NCBI GenBank assembly: GCA_944389145.1
Contig: CALXLH010000012.1
Location: forward strand, 44,596-108,595
From: an uncultured Spirochaetaceae bacterium
GTDB taxonomy: Bacteria; Spirochaetota; Spirochaetia; Sphaerochaetales; Sphaerochaetaceae
Reading direction: 5' to 3'
DNA length: 64,000 bases
Both the position numbers and the translations under genes were made by a program. Of this stretch, positions 42,176 to 50,098 are shown in pieces. The notes under the pieces were generated by a model that saw only the letters and a list, made by a program, of their open reading frames with translations, ran no database searches and had not been told where the DNA came from. Numbering within the stretch: position 1 is the stretch's first letter; each line of letters opens with the position of its first letter.

Positions 42176-43282
42176 TCATTCCGTATACGGCTTACCCAGC
42201 ATGGCCTTGATTGCCGGCGTGGCCTTCTCGCCTATCAGCACGACACCATTCACGATACCATCCTTGACGAATATGGTCCGTCTTCTATCCCCGGCCTCAT
42301 AGACATGGGCCTCTCCCTCGATGCTGCCAAGTGAAGCGACATCAAGACCTCCGATCTTCAGCATCGCGGAAGGCACTGACGGAACATAGCTGCCAGCCTC
42401 ACCTTTGATCACGGACGCGACGAACGATCCCATCTCGCGGGCGTGCATCGCAAGACCGAACGTACGGCCATCAAGCTCCGCGGCGTCTCCGATCGCATAG
42501 ATTCCTTCCACGCTGGTACGGAGCCTGTCAGAGACCTTTATCGCCCGACCCGTCTCTATGCCTGTACCCTCAAGGAGCGATAGGTCGGCATGGACGCCTG
42601 AGGAGAAGCAGATGACATCGGCATCGACACGGCGTCCATCCTCAAGGATCAGTGATGAATCATCGGCTCCCTTGGCCTTCGCTCCGGTAATAACCCTTAC
42701 GCCACGCTCCAGAAGTAGCGACTCAAGCTTCCTTGCCGAAGGCTCATCGAGCTGGCGCGGCAGTATATACGGGGCGACCTCCACGACGGATACGGAGAGA
42801 GGGAAATGAGATGCCACGGCAGCCGCAAGCTCCAGTCCAAGGAGCCCGCCACCTATCACGGCAAGGCTACGCGCCTTCGACAGCGCCGCCTTAAGGCTCA
42901 AGGCATCCTTCATCGTCCTGAGCGAATAGTACTCCTTCCTCCCGCCTTCAAGCGGGAATATATTTGCCTGGCTTCCCGTCGCGATGACAAGCTCATCATA
43001 GCCAAGGGAACGGCCATCGGAGAGCGACACCTCCATCTTATCGGGAATGATTCCGCTCACGTTCCCGCTTATGATGGCGATACCCTTCTCCTCATACCAC
43101 TCAAGGGGATGCATGAAGAGCGCCTGGGGATCGGAGCCGCAGAGCACCTCCTCTATCCTCATCCTGTAATAAGGCAGGAAATCCTCGTTATTCACCAGTG
43201 TTATCTCAGCAGATCCCGCAAGGGATGAAGCTGCCTGCACGCCGGCTATCCCGGCTCCAATGATCACGACCTTCTTCTGCAT
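42176..43282 (-). CDS. FAD-dependent NAD(P)H:acceptor oxidoreductase (rubredoxin/nitrite reductase NirB-like flavoprotein)
   Basis: 368 aa. FAD-binding [20 protein letters not shown] (1-21 region), the second Rossmann motif [18 protein letters not shown] (about 142-159) for NAD(P)H and the C-terminal FAD motif [11 protein letters not shown] (about 258-268). It lacks redox Cys-x-x-Cys, so it is of the rubredoxin reductase/NirB N-terminal class. An extended -10 (TGG-TATGCT) lies 6 nt before the ATG, so it is probably leaderless. It is followed directly by malic enzyme. Confidence 0.85.
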   Translation of the reverse strand: MQKKVVIIGAGIAGVQAASSLAGSAEITLVNNEDFLPYYRMRIEEVLCGSDPQALFMHPLEWYEEKGIAIISGNVSGIIPDKMEVSLSDGRSLGYDELVIATGSQANIFPLEGGRKEYYSLRTMKDALSLKAALSKARSLAVIGGGLLGLELAAAVASHFPLSVSVVEVAPYILPRQLDEPSARKLESLLLERGVRVITGAKAKGADDSSLILEDGRRVDADVICFSSGVHADLSLLEGTGIETGRAIKVSDRLRTSVEGIYAIGDAAELDGRTFGLAMHAREMGSFVASVIKGEAGSYVPSVPSAMLKIGGLDVASLGSIEGEAHVYEAGDRRRTIFVKDGIVNGVVLIGEKATPAIKAMLGKPYTE

Positions 43283-43297
43283 GATAAAAGCATACCA
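43283..43297 (-). promoter_or_regulatory. Extended -10 adjacent to start codon (leaderless oxidoreductase gene)
   Basis: Minus strand TGG-TATGCT (hexamer 43294-43289), 6 nt, then ATG at 43282. No Shine-Dalgarno. Confidence 0.55.
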
Positions 43298-43306
43298 CAG
43301 GTAAGG

Positions 43307-44470
43307 CTAATGATGGAAAAGACGATGAGGTGAGAATACCATCACCATGGAGCCTTCATCCGCGGCCCTGATCACAAGATCGTCGCGGAGGCTGCCACCG
43401 GGCTCGACGATATAGCTGACACCCGAACGCCTTGCCCTCTCGATGTTATCGGGAAACGGAAAGAAGGCATCGGACGCCAAGGACACCCCTGTTATCGTAG
43501 CAAGATATGTTCTCTTCTCATCACGGGTAAAAGGCTCAGGACGCGAGGAGAAGTAATCCTGCCAATGGCCAAGCACGTCGATCTCTGGATCATCCGAGAG
43601 GTACTGCTCTATCACATTGTCCTTGTCATTGCGTGAAAGCCCCTCCCTAAACGGCAGTGAAAGCACCCTCTCGCTGCGCCTGAGCTGCCAAAGATCGGCC
43701 TTGCCCCCGGCGAGCCTGGTACAGTGTATCCTCGACTGCTGGCCGGCCCCGACGCCTATAACCTGGCCATGGTACGCATAGCAGACCGAGTTGGACTGCG
43801 TATACTTCAGCGTGAGCATGGCCACCTTCAGATCAAGCCTTGCCGATTCCGGCAGCTCCTTCCTCCCTGTAACGATATTCCCTAGATCCTCATCCGTGGG
43901 GATGAAGCCGTTATGAGGCTGGGAGAATGTGACACCAAAGACAGTGCGTATCTCCTCAGGTTCAGGAGCATAGTCCGGATCGATGCGGAGTATCGTGTAT
44001 GAGCCTTTCTTCTTGCGCTTCAGGATATCAAGGGCCTCGCTCTCATAGCCCGGAGCGATGATTCCGTCGGAGACTTCCTTCGCGATCACTGAAGCCGTTG
44101 AGGCATCGCATGTATCGGAGAGCGCTATGAAATCACCGAAGGAACTCATCCGATCGGCACCCCGCGCACGAACATAAGCAACCGCAAGCGGAGAGAGCGA
44201 TGAAGGCGCGAAGTACATCCTCCGCTCATCCTCCTCAAGAGGTACAGCAACCGCAGCCCCCGCAGGAGAGACATGCTTGAATGAGGCCGCGGCCGGAAGA
44301 GACGTAGCCTTCCTCAGATCAGCGACAAGCTGCCAGCCATTGAGGGCATCGAGGAGGTTTATATACCCAGGGTGTCCGTTAAGCACCTCCAGCGGCAAGC
44401 CGCCTTCACGATAGATATACGCGCCCTTCTGATCAGGATTGCAGCCATACTTCAGATCAAGCCTCTCCAT
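43307..44470 (-). CDS. Stand-alone AICAR transformylase (PurH C-terminal domain type)
   Basis: 387 aa from the ATG at 44470, 6 nt after GGAGG. It corresponds only to the transformylase half of PurH: LKYGCNPDQKGAYIY at the N-terminus, SFKHVSPAGAAVAVP (catalytic Lys-His), KYTQSNSVCYAYHGQVIGVGAGQ-type segment near 240-260, and ASDAFFPFPDNIERAR / VEPGGSLRDD / MVMVFSPHRLFHH at the end. The IMP cyclohydrolase (MGS-fold) half is absent, and its job is covered by the PurO gene that overlaps it upstream by 14 nt. Together they make the last two steps of IMP synthesis. Confidence 0.9.
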   Translation of the reverse strand: MERLDLKYGCNPDQKGAYIYREGGLPLEVLNGHPGYINLLDALNGWQLVADLRKATSLPAAASFKHVSPAGAAVAVPLEEDERRMYFAPSSLSPLAVAYVRARGADRMSSFGDFIALSDTCDASTASVIAKEVSDGIIAPGYESEALDILKRKKKGSYTILRIDPDYAPEPEEIRTVFGVTFSQPHNGFIPTDEDLGNIVTGRKELPESARLDLKVAMLTLKYTQSNSVCYAYHGQVIGVGAGQQSRIHCTRLAGGKADLWQLRRSERVLSLPFREGLSRNDKDNVIEQYLSDDPEIDVLGHWQDYFSSRPEPFTRDEKRTYLATITGVSLASDAFFPFPDNIERARRSGVSYIVEPGGSLRDDLVIRAADEGSMVMVFSPHRLFHH

Positions 44471-45128
44471 CAGCAACCTCCAGCCTGTTGATTATCCTCT
44501 CCGTCTTCCCCTTCCGGAGATACAAGGCAACGCGATACTCAGGGCTCAATCCTTCCCATGCCTCTTCAGCTTCCGTCTCACCTGAAAGATCGAGTCGCAC
44601 GGGAAGCGATGAGAATGAGGGAAGAGGATCGCCGTCTCCCCTATATGTATGGATGACATGCCCGATGCCGCGCTCCGCCTCATAGCGGTAAAGGAGCCTC
44701 AGCACCTCTCCGTCTTCACGCCTCACGATCGCAAGCTGATACCCATCGCTCCTTATCACCGCGCTGATCCGCGGCGTATAGGACGGAGCATCGGGCTCGT
44801 AGGTCATCATGGCAAGCGCGTCAGAAAGCCCCTCCCCTTCATTGAGACACGCCGCAATCGTCTCCGTATGGCTTCCGTTGGAACAGATGAAGGAATCGCC
44901 CACTGTAGCCGTGGCCCTGTAGATTATAAGAGAAGGATCCTCGACGAGGGATGCATCGAATGGCTGGGTGAAGAGACTGCCATCCTCGATACGAAGCACC
45001 CTGTTACGACTATTGCGGCTACGTCCCGTGATGGCGTAGATGATGACAGGCTCACCATCATCTGCGAAGCCTGCGACGATGATGCGCCCCGGATAATCGA
45101 TAGACCTGAGATACTCACCTATCCTCAT
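44457..45128 (-). CDS. purO: IMP cyclohydrolase, PurO (archaeal) type
   Basis: 223 aa. PurO-family features: YPGRIIVAGFADDGEPVIIY near residues 13-32, AITGRSRNSRNRVLRIED (the Asn-Ser-Arg-Asn core, about 33-50) and GDSFICSNGSHTETI (about 78-92). It closes FAICAR to IMP using an Ntn-hydrolase-like fold unrelated to the bacterial PurH cyclohydrolase. The overlap with the stand-alone transformylase gene gives a functional PurH equivalent made of two proteins. The ATG at 45128 has no clear ribosome site. Confidence 0.85.
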   Translation of the reverse strand: MRIGEYLRSIDYPGRIIVAGFADDGEPVIIYAITGRSRNSRNRVLRIEDGSLFTQPFDASLVEDPSLIIYRATATVGDSFICSNGSHTETIAACLNEGEGLSDALAMMTYEPDAPSYTPRISAVIRSDGYQLAIVRREDGEVLRLLYRYEAERGIGHVIHTYRGDGDPLPSFSSLPVRLDLSGETEAEEAWEGLSPEYRVALYLRKGKTERIINRLEVADGEA

Positions 45129-45165
45129 AGGAGAATCGTGAGCCTAAACGGCCTCTTAGGCAAGA

Positions 45166-45699
45166 CTACAGGGCCGTGCCTTGGGAAGGAATATGGAACT
45201 TAGACATATCCACGCCCTCGCCCTCCAAGAGCCTCACCTTCCGCCAGATGCCTCCCCCGTATCCAGTGAGGCTCCCGTTCGTGCCGACGACCCGGTGGCA
45301 GGGAATGATGATAGATATCTCATTGTGGCCGACGGCTCCTCCGACAGCCCTTGCAGACATCCTCTCCATCCCATGACGTTCAGCTATGAGCGAGGCTATC
45401 TCGCCATATGTCATCGTCTCCCCATATGGAATCGTCAGCATTATATCAGCAACCTCCCTATGGAAGGCGGAGCCTTGAACGCAAAGAGGGACGGAAACCG
45501 ATGGCTCCTTACCGGAGAAGTACTCATCCAGCCACTCCCTGACGATGCCGAATACCGGAAGATCCCTCTCCTCATGCTCGCCGCCGAGATGGAGGGCGAA
45601 GTAACGCTGCCCCTCGAACCAGAGCCCGGTAAGCGCCTCCCCATCAGAGGCAAGCAATATAGTGCCTAGCGGCGACTCATAATGCGATGTGTACTGCAT
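45166..45699 (-). CDS. ogt: Methylated-DNA--protein-cysteine methyltransferase
   Basis: 177 aa. Active site IIPCHRVVGTNGSLTGYGGG with the suicide Cys in PCHRV (about 130). N-terminal ribonuclease-like domain, then the conserved Tyr-Gly-Glu segment TYGEIASLIAERHG. It directly reverses O6-alkylguanine. Ogt/MGMT type without an Ada domain. Ribosome site AGGAGG and an upstream extended -10 (TGG-TATCAT, 45746-45741), so this gene has a normal leader. Confidence 0.94.
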   Translation of the reverse strand: MQYTSHYESPLGTILLASDGEALTGLWFEGQRYFALHLGGEHEERDLPVFGIVREWLDEYFSGKEPSVSVPLCVQGSAFHREVADIMLTIPYGETMTYGEIASLIAERHGMERMSARAVGGAVGHNEISIIIPCHRVVGTNGSLTGYGGGIWRKVRLLEGEGVDMSKFHIPSQGTAL

Positions 45700-45820
45700 C
45701 AGATCCTCCTTCTGCCTCCGCAGTCATCTCGAACAGCACTATGATACCAGATATCCTCTGACCTCAGGCAACGCTCTGGCAGATCTTCCTTTCCATGCCT
45801 GATTATGGATCCAGATAAGC

Positions 45821-46432
45821 CTATCTTGAAAGGACTTTCTTCTGCCATGTCCTCTTTCCGCAAGAGGGGCATTTCATCAGACGGGATCTTCCTATATGCA
45901 TAGCCATGACGACATGGCTGAAATCTGGAACATATCTATGATGGCAGGCTCTGCATTCGTAATACCCTGCATCACGCTCGATATTCAATGCAAAGTATAT
46001 TCCTACGAAGAGTATCAAGAGTGCAATCAGGACAAGGAAAGACATGAGCACGGTTCCTGGAGCCAGGAATACTGCCGTAAATATGATCGTGAGGGCTGAT
46101 ACAGTGGAAAGGACAACTATGACCGTTTCCAGCCTGAGCAGATACTTGTTGTTTTCTTCTTCCTTCTTCCTTATCTCAAGAATGAGGTTTTCCGCCTTGT
46201 CCTTATAGGTGTCTTCCATTGCTTCTTCTCCCGTTAGCAGCTCTGTGATGCTAATGCCCAGAATGCTGCATAGATTCAGCATCAGGGATGCGTCTGGAAG
46301 GGCTAGTCCCCTCTCCCATTTTGAAACGGCTCTGTCTGTTATGCCCAAGCCCTCTGCGACATCAGCCTGGGTAAGGGATTTCTCCTTCCTTTTCGCTGCT
46401 ATGAACTTTCCTATCTTTATCTGGTCAATCAT
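45821..46432 (-). CDS. XRE-family regulator with membrane anchor and C-terminal zinc ribbon
   Basis: 203 aa. HTH_3 domain at about 7-62 (KEKSLTQADVAEGLGITDRAVSKWERG region). A helical linker, two hydrophobic segments (about 100-122 and 125-147) and a C-terminal ribbon with four cysteines: YECRACHHRYVP and MKCPSCGKRTW. The combination suggests a membrane-tethered transcription factor with a metal-binding sensor tail; this architecture is common in Firmicutes. Ribosome site GGAG. It begins the accessory region. Confidence 0.85.
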   Translation of the reverse strand: MIDQIKIGKFIAAKRKEKSLTQADVAEGLGITDRAVSKWERGLALPDASLMLNLCSILGISITELLTGEEAMEDTYKDKAENLILEIRKKEEENNKYLLRLETVIVVLSTVSALTIIFTAVFLAPGTVLMSFLVLIALLILFVGIYFALNIERDAGYYECRACHHRYVPDFSHVVMAMHIGRSRLMKCPSCGKRTWQKKVLSR

Positions 46433-46442
46433 TTGTTCTCCA

Positions 46443-46499
46443 GAGGAACATCACTCCGTTCCTCGATTCCAATATTATGTGTTTTGTCATTTGAATCAA
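46443..46499 (-). promoter_or_regulatory. Promoter and inverted repeat of the XRE gene
   Basis: Minus strand TTGATT (46499-46494), 16-nt spacer, TAATAT (46477-46472). Between it and the ribosome site lies GAGGAAC-N8-GTTCCTC (46443-46464), a 7-bp palindrome that may be the autoregulatory operator. Confidence 0.5.
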
Positions 46500-46529
46500 A
46501 CAAACCGTTGGTTGAGTTTATCGCAACTG

Positions 46530-46576
46530 CATCTCAGAAAAGCAAATAGCTTTATTCCTCTGGTCAACGACCTTCA
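46530..46576 (-). mobile_element. Detached right end of the tnpB element
   Basis: Read on the minus strand, this sequence begins with TGA in frame with tnpB after removal of the inserted IS and one target duplicate. It contains the hairpin GGTC-GTT-GACC (46561-46571), expected of an IS200/IS605-type right end. This is where the 3' part of the omega RNA would be encoded. The exact outer boundary cannot be set from one sequence. Confidence 0.5.
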
Positions 46577-46585
46577 GGACAAGCC
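46577..46585. repeat. Target-site duplication, left copy
   Basis: GGACAAGCC, identical to 48340-48348 and flanking the IS4-family element. Confidence 0.8.
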
Positions 46586-48339
46586 CAATGCCATTAAGTT
46601 AATTAGCATTAAGAGGAATTGTCCACGGTAGTTGATCGAAGTTTTAACATCTCTGACTCAAATTAAGAAAAGAAAGAAGTATATGAGGCTTGATTCAGAC
46701 AAAGAACCCCTTTCCCCTTAGAGCAAGTATTTCAAAGGGAAATATAAAAGTGTAGACTTATGACAAGTCAGGCTACTCTGTAGATAAAGGGAATAAAGAA
46801 ATTATGTTTCTTGTTTCTCATGAATGCCCTGCCGTTTCGGATTGGCTGGAGGGTCAAGAAGAGTTCCCTGACTATTTTCTTTTCAGTCAAAGTCGGATCT
46901 CTTCCATGGATATAAAATCTGACCACAGCAGTGAGATCAGAATAGCTTATACGATATATTCTTTTGCGGTTCATGCAAATTTGTGTGACACGAAGCGCCA
47001 GGAGCTTCAGTATAATGGAGCATAGATTATGGAAGATCATCGAAAAAACAATCTCACCTACAGCAGCTGCTTTTTTCTTTGAGTGCATAAAGGAAGCACA
47101 ATCATCATATTTCAGCTGCCTGAAAGCTGTCTCTATTCCCCATCGCATATGGTATAACAGCTTCATTTCCGAAAGAGGGAATCCTTCTTGGGAAAGATTG
47201 GTAACCAGTGTCTCAAAGACTCCGTCTCCAATAGAAAAACGTACAAGGCGGTATGTGAATCCGTAATAGGTAAGTTGTGAATTACCCTTTGAGACCCCTC
47301 CCTTTCTCGCTTTGTTAGGAGTTGGCGGGATGAATGGGTTGTAATGGTTGCTATGGCAGTATATGAAGTCAGGATACTCATCTGGCCTTGTCGCGACGAA
47401 ATAACAGAATGTGTATTTCTTGTCTATATATGCATCTATACAGCCATCAGCCTCTTTAAGATCACCATATCGAGAGGCAATCCCAATGCCTGAATCCACA
47501 TCCTTGACCCTTATGCAGTATTTAAGGCCAAGAGAATCAGCAAGCATCATGAGATAGAATGATTCATACCCCCTATCACATGTGATGATAGGCTTCGCAC
47601 CATAATCGACACGTGAAATCCTCTTCATCATATTCGCGCAAGCTGTTCTCTCGTTCTTTGCTGCCAGATCCTGTATCTCATAATCAATGAAGAATCCGTC
47701 TGGAACAGTTACCGCAGCATTCAGATGCAACATGTTGACTGGCTGCATTGCGGCTCTCTGTCGGTATTTCTTGGCAATGGACGTGCATAATGTGCTGACA
47801 TCATCCTTATTCGGATGAATATTCACATCAGAGCCATCAATTGCGACAACGATATATTTCTGCTTATATAAAGTGTGTCCAGTCAATGAGGACGCATGAA
47901 TCCTGAATAATGCAGAATATGATTCTACTGTCAGCTTGTCTCGTTGCTGGATGAATCCGGAAGCTGTAGGGCGGTCATCCCCCAAACCGCAGCATAAGCG
48001 GAGTTGTTCGTTGATACAGGTTCCTGCATTCAGCAGTCCGATTTTAAGTAGCGAACATAATGGAAGCTTTCTATCCCTGGTGAAATCCTTGTCTGGATTG
48101 ACAAAGGTATCACGGATTTCATCTGCAGGAATACTGCAGAAATTGGTTACAGCCTCCTTTATTATATCTTTCTTGTATTTGCTCATGATATAATAAATTA
48201 CCTCCAATTATATTATATCATAATAATAGTATTATTATATAGTGATTTGTCAAAAAAAGACAGAAATACAAATTGAAGCTTGCTTTCTGTCCTGCATACT
48301 AAAATGTATGATTAATGTATCCTTAACTTAATGGCATTG
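46586..48339 (-). mobile_element. IS4-family insertion sequence, 1754 bp
   Basis: Bounded by 17-bp perfect terminal inverted repeats CAATGCCATTAAGTTAA (46586-46602 and, inverted, 48323-48339) and a 9-bp target duplication outside them. It contains one transposase gene and AT-rich ends. Complete structure: transposase intact, both ends intact, duplication perfect, so insertion looks recent. Confidence 0.85.
46768..48186 (-). CDS. IS4-family DDE transposase
   Basis: 472 aa from the ATG at 48186 (GAGGTAA upstream); a frame opening at 48207 adds seven residues. DDE_Tnp_1 fold: first Asp in VVAIDGSDVNIHP (about 113-125), second in PIITCDRGYESFYLMML, and the IS4 Y-(2)-R-(3)-E-(6)-K signature YHMRWGIETAFRQLK near residue 345. 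It catalyses cut-and-paste or replicative movement of its element. Lower G+C than the host genes. Confidence 0.9.
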   Translation of the reverse strand: MSKYKKDIIKEAVTNFCSIPADEIRDTFVNPDKDFTRDRKLPLCSLLKIGLLNAGTCINEQLRLCCGLGDDRPTASGFIQQRDKLTVESYSALFRIHASSLTGHTLYKQKYIVVAIDGSDVNIHPNKDDVSTLCTSIAKKYRQRAAMQPVNMLHLNAAVTVPDGFFIDYEIQDLAAKNERTACANMMKRISRVDYGAKPIITCDRGYESFYLMMLADSLGLKYCIRVKDVDSGIGIASRYGDLKEADGCIDAYIDKKYTFCYFVATRPDEYPDFIYCHSNHYNPFIPPTPNKARKGGVSKGNSQLTYYGFTYRLVRFSIGDGVFETLVTNLSQEGFPLSEMKLLYHMRWGIETAFRQLKYDDCASFMHSKKKAAAVGEIVFSMIFHNLCSIILKLLALRVTQICMNRKRIYRISYSDLTAVVRFYIHGRDPTLTEKKIVRELFLTLQPIRNGRAFMRNKKHNFFIPFIYRVA

Positions 48340-49575
48340 GGACAAGCCTGAAAGCTTGGACGTGAGCGTCTTGCCCACAGGCTCCGTTTCCGGTCTGCCT
48401 GTGGCACCCCATCCATACGGCTGATTGACTGCAGCCTGCCCGAGTTTCTGGACCCAGGTGATGTAGTTGTCGCGGATGTTGATGGCGGCATTCGTGTCGG
48501 CATGCATACTGCTGCCGCAATGCCTGCAGATGTACCTGTTCCCCTTCCTCGAAGCCTTGTCTATCGTCTTGCACACTGAGCACTTCTGGCTCGTGTAGCG
48601 CGCATCGACGAACTCCGCCCTTATGCCGTTCCTCTGGCACTTGTAGATCAGCTTGAACTCAAGGTCCGCATATGACCAGTTTGAGAGCCACTTTCTCATG
48701 GTCTTATTACTCTTTCCTTTCAGCCTCAGCATGCTCATGGATGACAGGTCCTCAAGGACGTATGCGGATACATCCTCATCAGCATTGGCAAGCCTCTTGG
48801 AAATGCGGTGGTTCTGATCATGGACAAACCTCTTCTCGCAGCCGGAGATGGCCTTCAGCCTCCTCTTCGCGCTGCGGGTGCCTTTCTCCTGCAGCTCAGA
48901 GCGCACATGGTCGTATTTCCTCTTGACCCGCCTTATATCCTTCGCTCCATAGTGGACACCATCAGAGGTCGTCACGATGTTATACACACCCCTATCCAGC
49001 CCCACTATCTTCCCCTCATTATTCTCTTCGATTACAGAATCAGGGCATTCGTAGATGAGATTGACGAACACCCTTCCTCTCCTGTCCATCCCTATGTTCG
49101 CTCCCTTGAGCTTCCATCCCTCTGATGAAGAGTATCTCTCGGTGAAGAACTCCGGGATTGAGATGATTGTCCTTATCCTCCTGTCGCATGTGCTGAATGT
49201 GAGCTGGGAGCCGCGGAGCGTGATGGTGCGCACGTCATAGCGCATCGTGCAGCCCTCCTTCATCGATGGCCTTCTCATCCTCTCGGCCTTCTTAGGATGC
49301 TTCTGTCTCAGCTTCGTCTTCTTTGCATTCCAGGTCTTGACAGCTTCCACCGCGACATCACGGGCACACTGTATGAGTCCTGTAGGAAGAGACGGACACC
49401 CCTCCTTTATCGTCTCATATTGGACCTTGTGAAGGAACCCCTTGGATGTGCTGTTATTGTTGATAAGGCACTCTGTTGACATGTTGAAGGCCCTCGCATA
49501 CTGCTTCCTCGTCTCCACCACGGCGGAGACCTCCTTGTCAGTGAGTCTGGGGAAGACAGTGATCGACCTTCTCAT
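48328..49575 (-). CDS. tnpB: TnpB RNA-guided nuclease (IS200/IS605/IS607-type accessory protein), stop codon supplied by an IS
   Basis: 415 aa. RuvC residues are intact: GLDRGVYN (Asp), YVLEDLSS (Glu) and MHADTNAAIN (Asp). The zinc ribbon Cys-x-x-Cys pair is QKCSVCK and ICRHCGSS (about 345-375). N-terminal OrfB-HTH with the usual arginine/lysine-rich region. TnpB is the ancestor of Cas12 and uses an omega RNA from the element's right end. The last three residues (QCH) and TAA come from the terminal repeat of the IS4 element; the original gene ended ...SGLS then TGA. No tnpA is nearby. A TAAATT box 6 nt before the start might give leaderless expression. Confidence 0.92.
   Translation of the reverse strand: MRRSITVFPRLTDKEVSAVVETRKQYARAFNMSTECLINNNSTSKGFLHKVQYETIKEGCPSLPTGLIQCARDVAVEAVKTWNAKKTKLRQKHPKKAERMRRPSMKEGCTMRYDVRTITLRGSQLTFSTCDRRIRTIISIPEFFTERYSSSEGWKLKGANIGMDRRGRVFVNLIYECPDSVIEENNEGKIVGLDRGVYNIVTTSDGVHYGAKDIRRVKRKYDHVRSELQEKGTRSAKRRLKAISGCEKRFVHDQNHRISKRLANADEDVSAYVLEDLSSMSMLRLKGKSNKTMRKWLSNWSYADLEFKLIYKCQRNGIRAEFVDARYTSQKCSVCKTIDKASRKGNRYICRHCGSSMHADTNAAINIRDNYITWVQKLGQAAVNQPYGWGATGRPETEPVGKTLTSKLSGLSQCH
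48340..48348. repeat. Target-site duplication, right copy
   Basis: GGACAAGCC. In the tnpB frame it reads Gly-Leu-Ser, the last three original codons of tnpB. Confidence 0.8.
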
Positions 49576-49600
49576 ACCCAGAATTTACAGCAGTGTGCTA

Positions 49601-49619
49601 GGTAACGCAACACGTTACC
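49601..49619. repeat. Hairpin upstream of tnpB, possible left-end structure
   Basis: GGTAACG-CAACA-CGTTACC, a 7-bp perfect stem 26 nt before the tnpB start codon. Subterminal hairpins of this kind are recognised by TnpA in IS200/IS605 elements; an operator or terminator is the alternative. Confidence 0.4.
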
Positions 49620-49728
49620 GGATGTTCTCCGATCATCCCCGAGGCAGGAAGAATGCATGTTCTGGGATCAGGAACCAGGGAAAGCGCGAAGAGGTGAACA
49701 TGCCGAAGCCAAGCATGATAGAATCCTG

Positions 49729-49968
49729 ATGGTAAGCAAGCGAAGGGGTGCAGGACTGATTGCCATTGCCGTCATCGCACTGTTCATATCACTCGATCCG
49801 CCAAGGCAGTACTTCCTGCCCGAGCCGATTGCCCTTGGCTGTCTTCTCTTCTTCGGATGGTGCTTCCTTTCACATCTTGGGGTTTGGGACTTTGCCGCAT
49901 TCATCCTGCAGGACGAGCCTGACAGGTTTTCTTGCGGCATGTCTTATAAAAAGAGTGGAGGCTGCTGA
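49729..49968 (+). CDS. Small membrane protein, hypothetical
   Basis: 79 aa from the ATG at 49729. Starts MVSKRRGAGLIAIAVIALFISL: a positively charged start followed by one transmembrane helix, a DPPRQY loop and a second helix (IALGCLLFFGWCFLSHLG). Cys-rich tail. An extended -10 (TGA-TAGAAT) ends 4 nt before the ATG, and no ribosome site is visible. No homologue recognised; the frame upstream of 49729 has no support. Could be spurious. Confidence 0.45.
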   Translation: MVSKRRGAGLIAIAVIALFISLDPPRQYFLPEPIALGCLLFFGWCFLSHLGVWDFAAFILQDEPDRFSCGMSYKKSGGC

Positions 49969-50098
49969 AGTGAATGAAATCTTCTGTAAACACGCCATCT
50001 ATGTATTTCTCAACGGAATGAATTTCATGGATTATCCATCCGCCTACATGCATTCAGCATATCAGGGGAGGCCTATCTGTCATCCTGGCATATTTAAC

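Noticed and set aside
40710..42302. 530-codon open frame on the plus strand opposite malic enzyme
   Set aside because: It is the mirror of the high-GC3 malic enzyme gene, has an arginine/histidine/proline-rich composition unlike a real protein, and runs through the orphan RNA and its terminator.
46586..48339. 17-bp inverted repeats first considered as ends of the tnpB transposon
   Set aside because: The perfect 9-bp duplication outside them and the restored tnpB stop on removal show that they bound the IS4-family element instead.
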